Positions 6,363 through 7,494 of a stretch of 7,494 nucleotides of DNA are shown here, one piece after another; the stretch's first letter is position 1, and each line of letters starts with the position of its first letter. Below the pieces are notes generated by a model that was not told the DNA's origin, made no database searches, and saw nothing but the letters and a program-made list of their open reading frames with translations. Source of the DNA: an uncultured Eubacteriales bacterium (GTDB taxonomy: Bacteria; Bacillota; Clostridia; UMGS1810). The position numbers were made by a program, and so were the translations under genes. The stretch is taken from assembly GCA_902493665.1 (NCBI GenBank), contig CABUQL010000056.1:1-7494 (forward strand), read 5' to 3'.

Positions 6363-7494
6363 ATGAAAATATTATTTGCTGCGTCAGAAGCCGCACCGTT
6401 TGTAAAAACAGGCGGTCTCGGCGATGTTGCACAGGGACTTCCGGCATATCTTGCAAAAAACATCGATATGGACGTCCGTGTTGTAATTCCTTTTTATAAA
6501 TCTATAAAAGATAAAAATGACGCAAAAATTAAATTTGTGACAAGCTTCGGTGTTGACCTTTCATGGCGCCGTGTTCACGTGGGAATATTTGAAACCGTTT
6601 ATAAAAAAGTGAAATATTACTTTATAGATAATGAGTATTATTTTAACCGTGACGGTTGTTACGGATATTTTGATGACGGCGAAAGATTTGCATATTTTTC
6701 AAAAGCTTTGCTTGAAATGCTTATGCATATTGATTTTATGCCCGATGTGATACATTTAAACGATTGGCAGACCGCACTTGTACCTGCATTTTTGAAAACG
6801 CAGTACAGCGGTATGGAAGATTACAGAAGAATTAAAACTCTTTTCACAATCCACAATATCGAGTATCAGGGCAAAGCTTCAAACGAGTTTTTGAGCGAAG
6901 TTTTGGGATTTGGCGAAGATATGCGCGGAGTTATGACTTTTGACGACTGCATTAACTTTATGAAAAGCGCAATTGTCCTTGCAGACAAGGTTTCAACCGT
7001 TTCCGAAACTTATTCGTATGAAATAAGATATTCCTTCTATGCTCACGGTCTCAGCGGAATACTAAAGCAGTATGAATATAAAATTACGGGTATCACAAAC
7101 GGAATTGACACAGATTTATATAATCCCGCCAAAGACAAAAATCTTATATTGAATTACAAACCCGGCGAGCTTGATAAAAAGCTGGAAAATAAAAAATATC
7201 TTCAAATGACAATGCCGCTCGAAGAAAGACCGGATGTTCCCGTTATTTCAATGATTTCAAGACTTGTTTCGCATAAGGGGCTTGACCTTGTTGAATACAT
7301 CTGCGACGAAATTCTTTCAATGGACTTGCAGTTTGTGGTTCTCGGCACGGGCGACAAACGATATGAAGATTTGCTTAAGTTCCTTCAGTGGAAATATCCG
7401 GGCAAAATGGCGGCAAATATAGAATTTAATTCTGCGCTTTCAAGCAGGGTATACGCGGGAAGCAATATGCTTCTTATGCCGTCGCAGAGTGAGC
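6363..7494 (+). CDS. glgA: Glycogen synthase (ADP-glucose type), C-terminus cut by window edge
   Basis: GlgA transfers glucose from ADP-glucose to the non-reducing end of alpha-1,4-glucan. It is a GT5 family, GT-B fold cytoplasmic enzyme. The frame is open for 377 codons to the window edge, so roughly the last 100 residues of a typical 480-residue enzyme are missing. The N-terminal Rossmann domain shows MKILFAASEAAPFVKTGGLGDV, with Lys15 of the KTGG ADP-glucose motif. Further on are HLNDWQTAL (131-139), FTIHNIEYQG (161-170), STVSETYSYEI (211-221, Glu where Pro is common), GITNGID (243-249), SRLVSHKGLDL (299-309) and LGTGD (327-331). The sequence ends at MPSQSE, where the conserved Glu-rich donor-site loop of GT5 enzymes begins. 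GGAG at 6353-6356 lies six bases before the ATG. It is the last gene of the visible cluster and probably shares the glgC-glgD transcript. Confidence 0.96.
   Translation, partial: MKILFAASEAAPFVKTGGLGDVAQGLPAYLAKNIDMDVRVVIPFYKSIKDKNDAKIKFVTSFGVDLSWRRVHVGIFETVYKKVKYYFIDNEYYFNRDGCYGYFDDGERFAYFSKALLEMLMHIDFMPDVIHLNDWQTALVPAFLKTQYSGMEDYRRIKTLFTIHNIEYQGKASNEFLSEVLGFGEDMRGVMTFDDCINFMKSAIVLADKVSTVSETYSYEIRYSFYAHGLSGILKQYEYKITGITNGIDTDLYNPAKDKNLILNYKPGELDKKLENKKYLQMTMPLEERPDVPVISMISRLVSHKGLDLVEYICDEILSMDLQFVVLGTGDKRYEDLLKFLQWKYPGKMAANIEFNSALSSRVYAGSNMLLMPSQSE

Noticed and set aside
6209..6499. A 96-residue plus-strand open frame spanning the glgD-glgA gap.
   Set aside because: It overlaps both genes in another frame, is rich in Arg and Cys without any recognisable motif, and conflicts with the clear glgA start at 6363.

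Overview
The window is AT-rich and reads as a Bacillota genome, most likely Clostridia. The reasons are strong purine-rich ribosome binding sites, near-consensus SigA-type promoters, and a glgB-glgC-glgD-glgA glycogen cluster. GlgD, the non-catalytic partner of GlgC, is characteristic of Bacillota. No genus can be assigned from the sequence alone.

Layout. Bases 1-341 (minus strand) hold the N-terminal part of a family 2 glycosyltransferase that runs off the left edge. A 126-base divergent intergenic region carries a good promoter for the rightward gene at 468-1331, a sugar phosphate isomerase/epimerase-like TIM barrel. A 233-base gap with a perfect consensus promoter precedes glgB (1565-3826). 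A further 170-base gap holds a nested inverted repeat and leads to glgC (3997-5190). glgD (5210-6308) follows after 19 bases but is split between two frames. glgA starts at 6363 and is cut by the right edge after 377 codons.

How the genes work together. GlgC makes ADP-glucose from glucose-1-phosphate and ATP, normally with GlgD as partner subunit. GlgA polymerises ADP-glucose into alpha-1,4-glucan, and GlgB adds alpha-1,6 branches. All face the same way; the short gaps from glgC onward suggest co-transcription of glgC-glgD-glgA, while glgB and possibly glgC have upstream signals of their own. I see no convincing rho-independent terminator anywhere in the window.

Main points of interest. (1) glgD is frameshifted by an apparent net loss of 14 bases at the junction between its two domains, inferred from the GlgC paralogue in the same window. 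(2) GlgB carries a roughly 130-residue Lys/Ala-rich, strongly basic N-terminal extension resembling a histone H1-like tail. (3) The glgB-glgC gap holds a nested hairpin, and promoter-like hexamers straddle the glgC ribosome binding site. I found no RNA genes, CRISPR array, insertion sequence or clearly new multi-gene system. No stretch longer than 300 bases lacks a gene.
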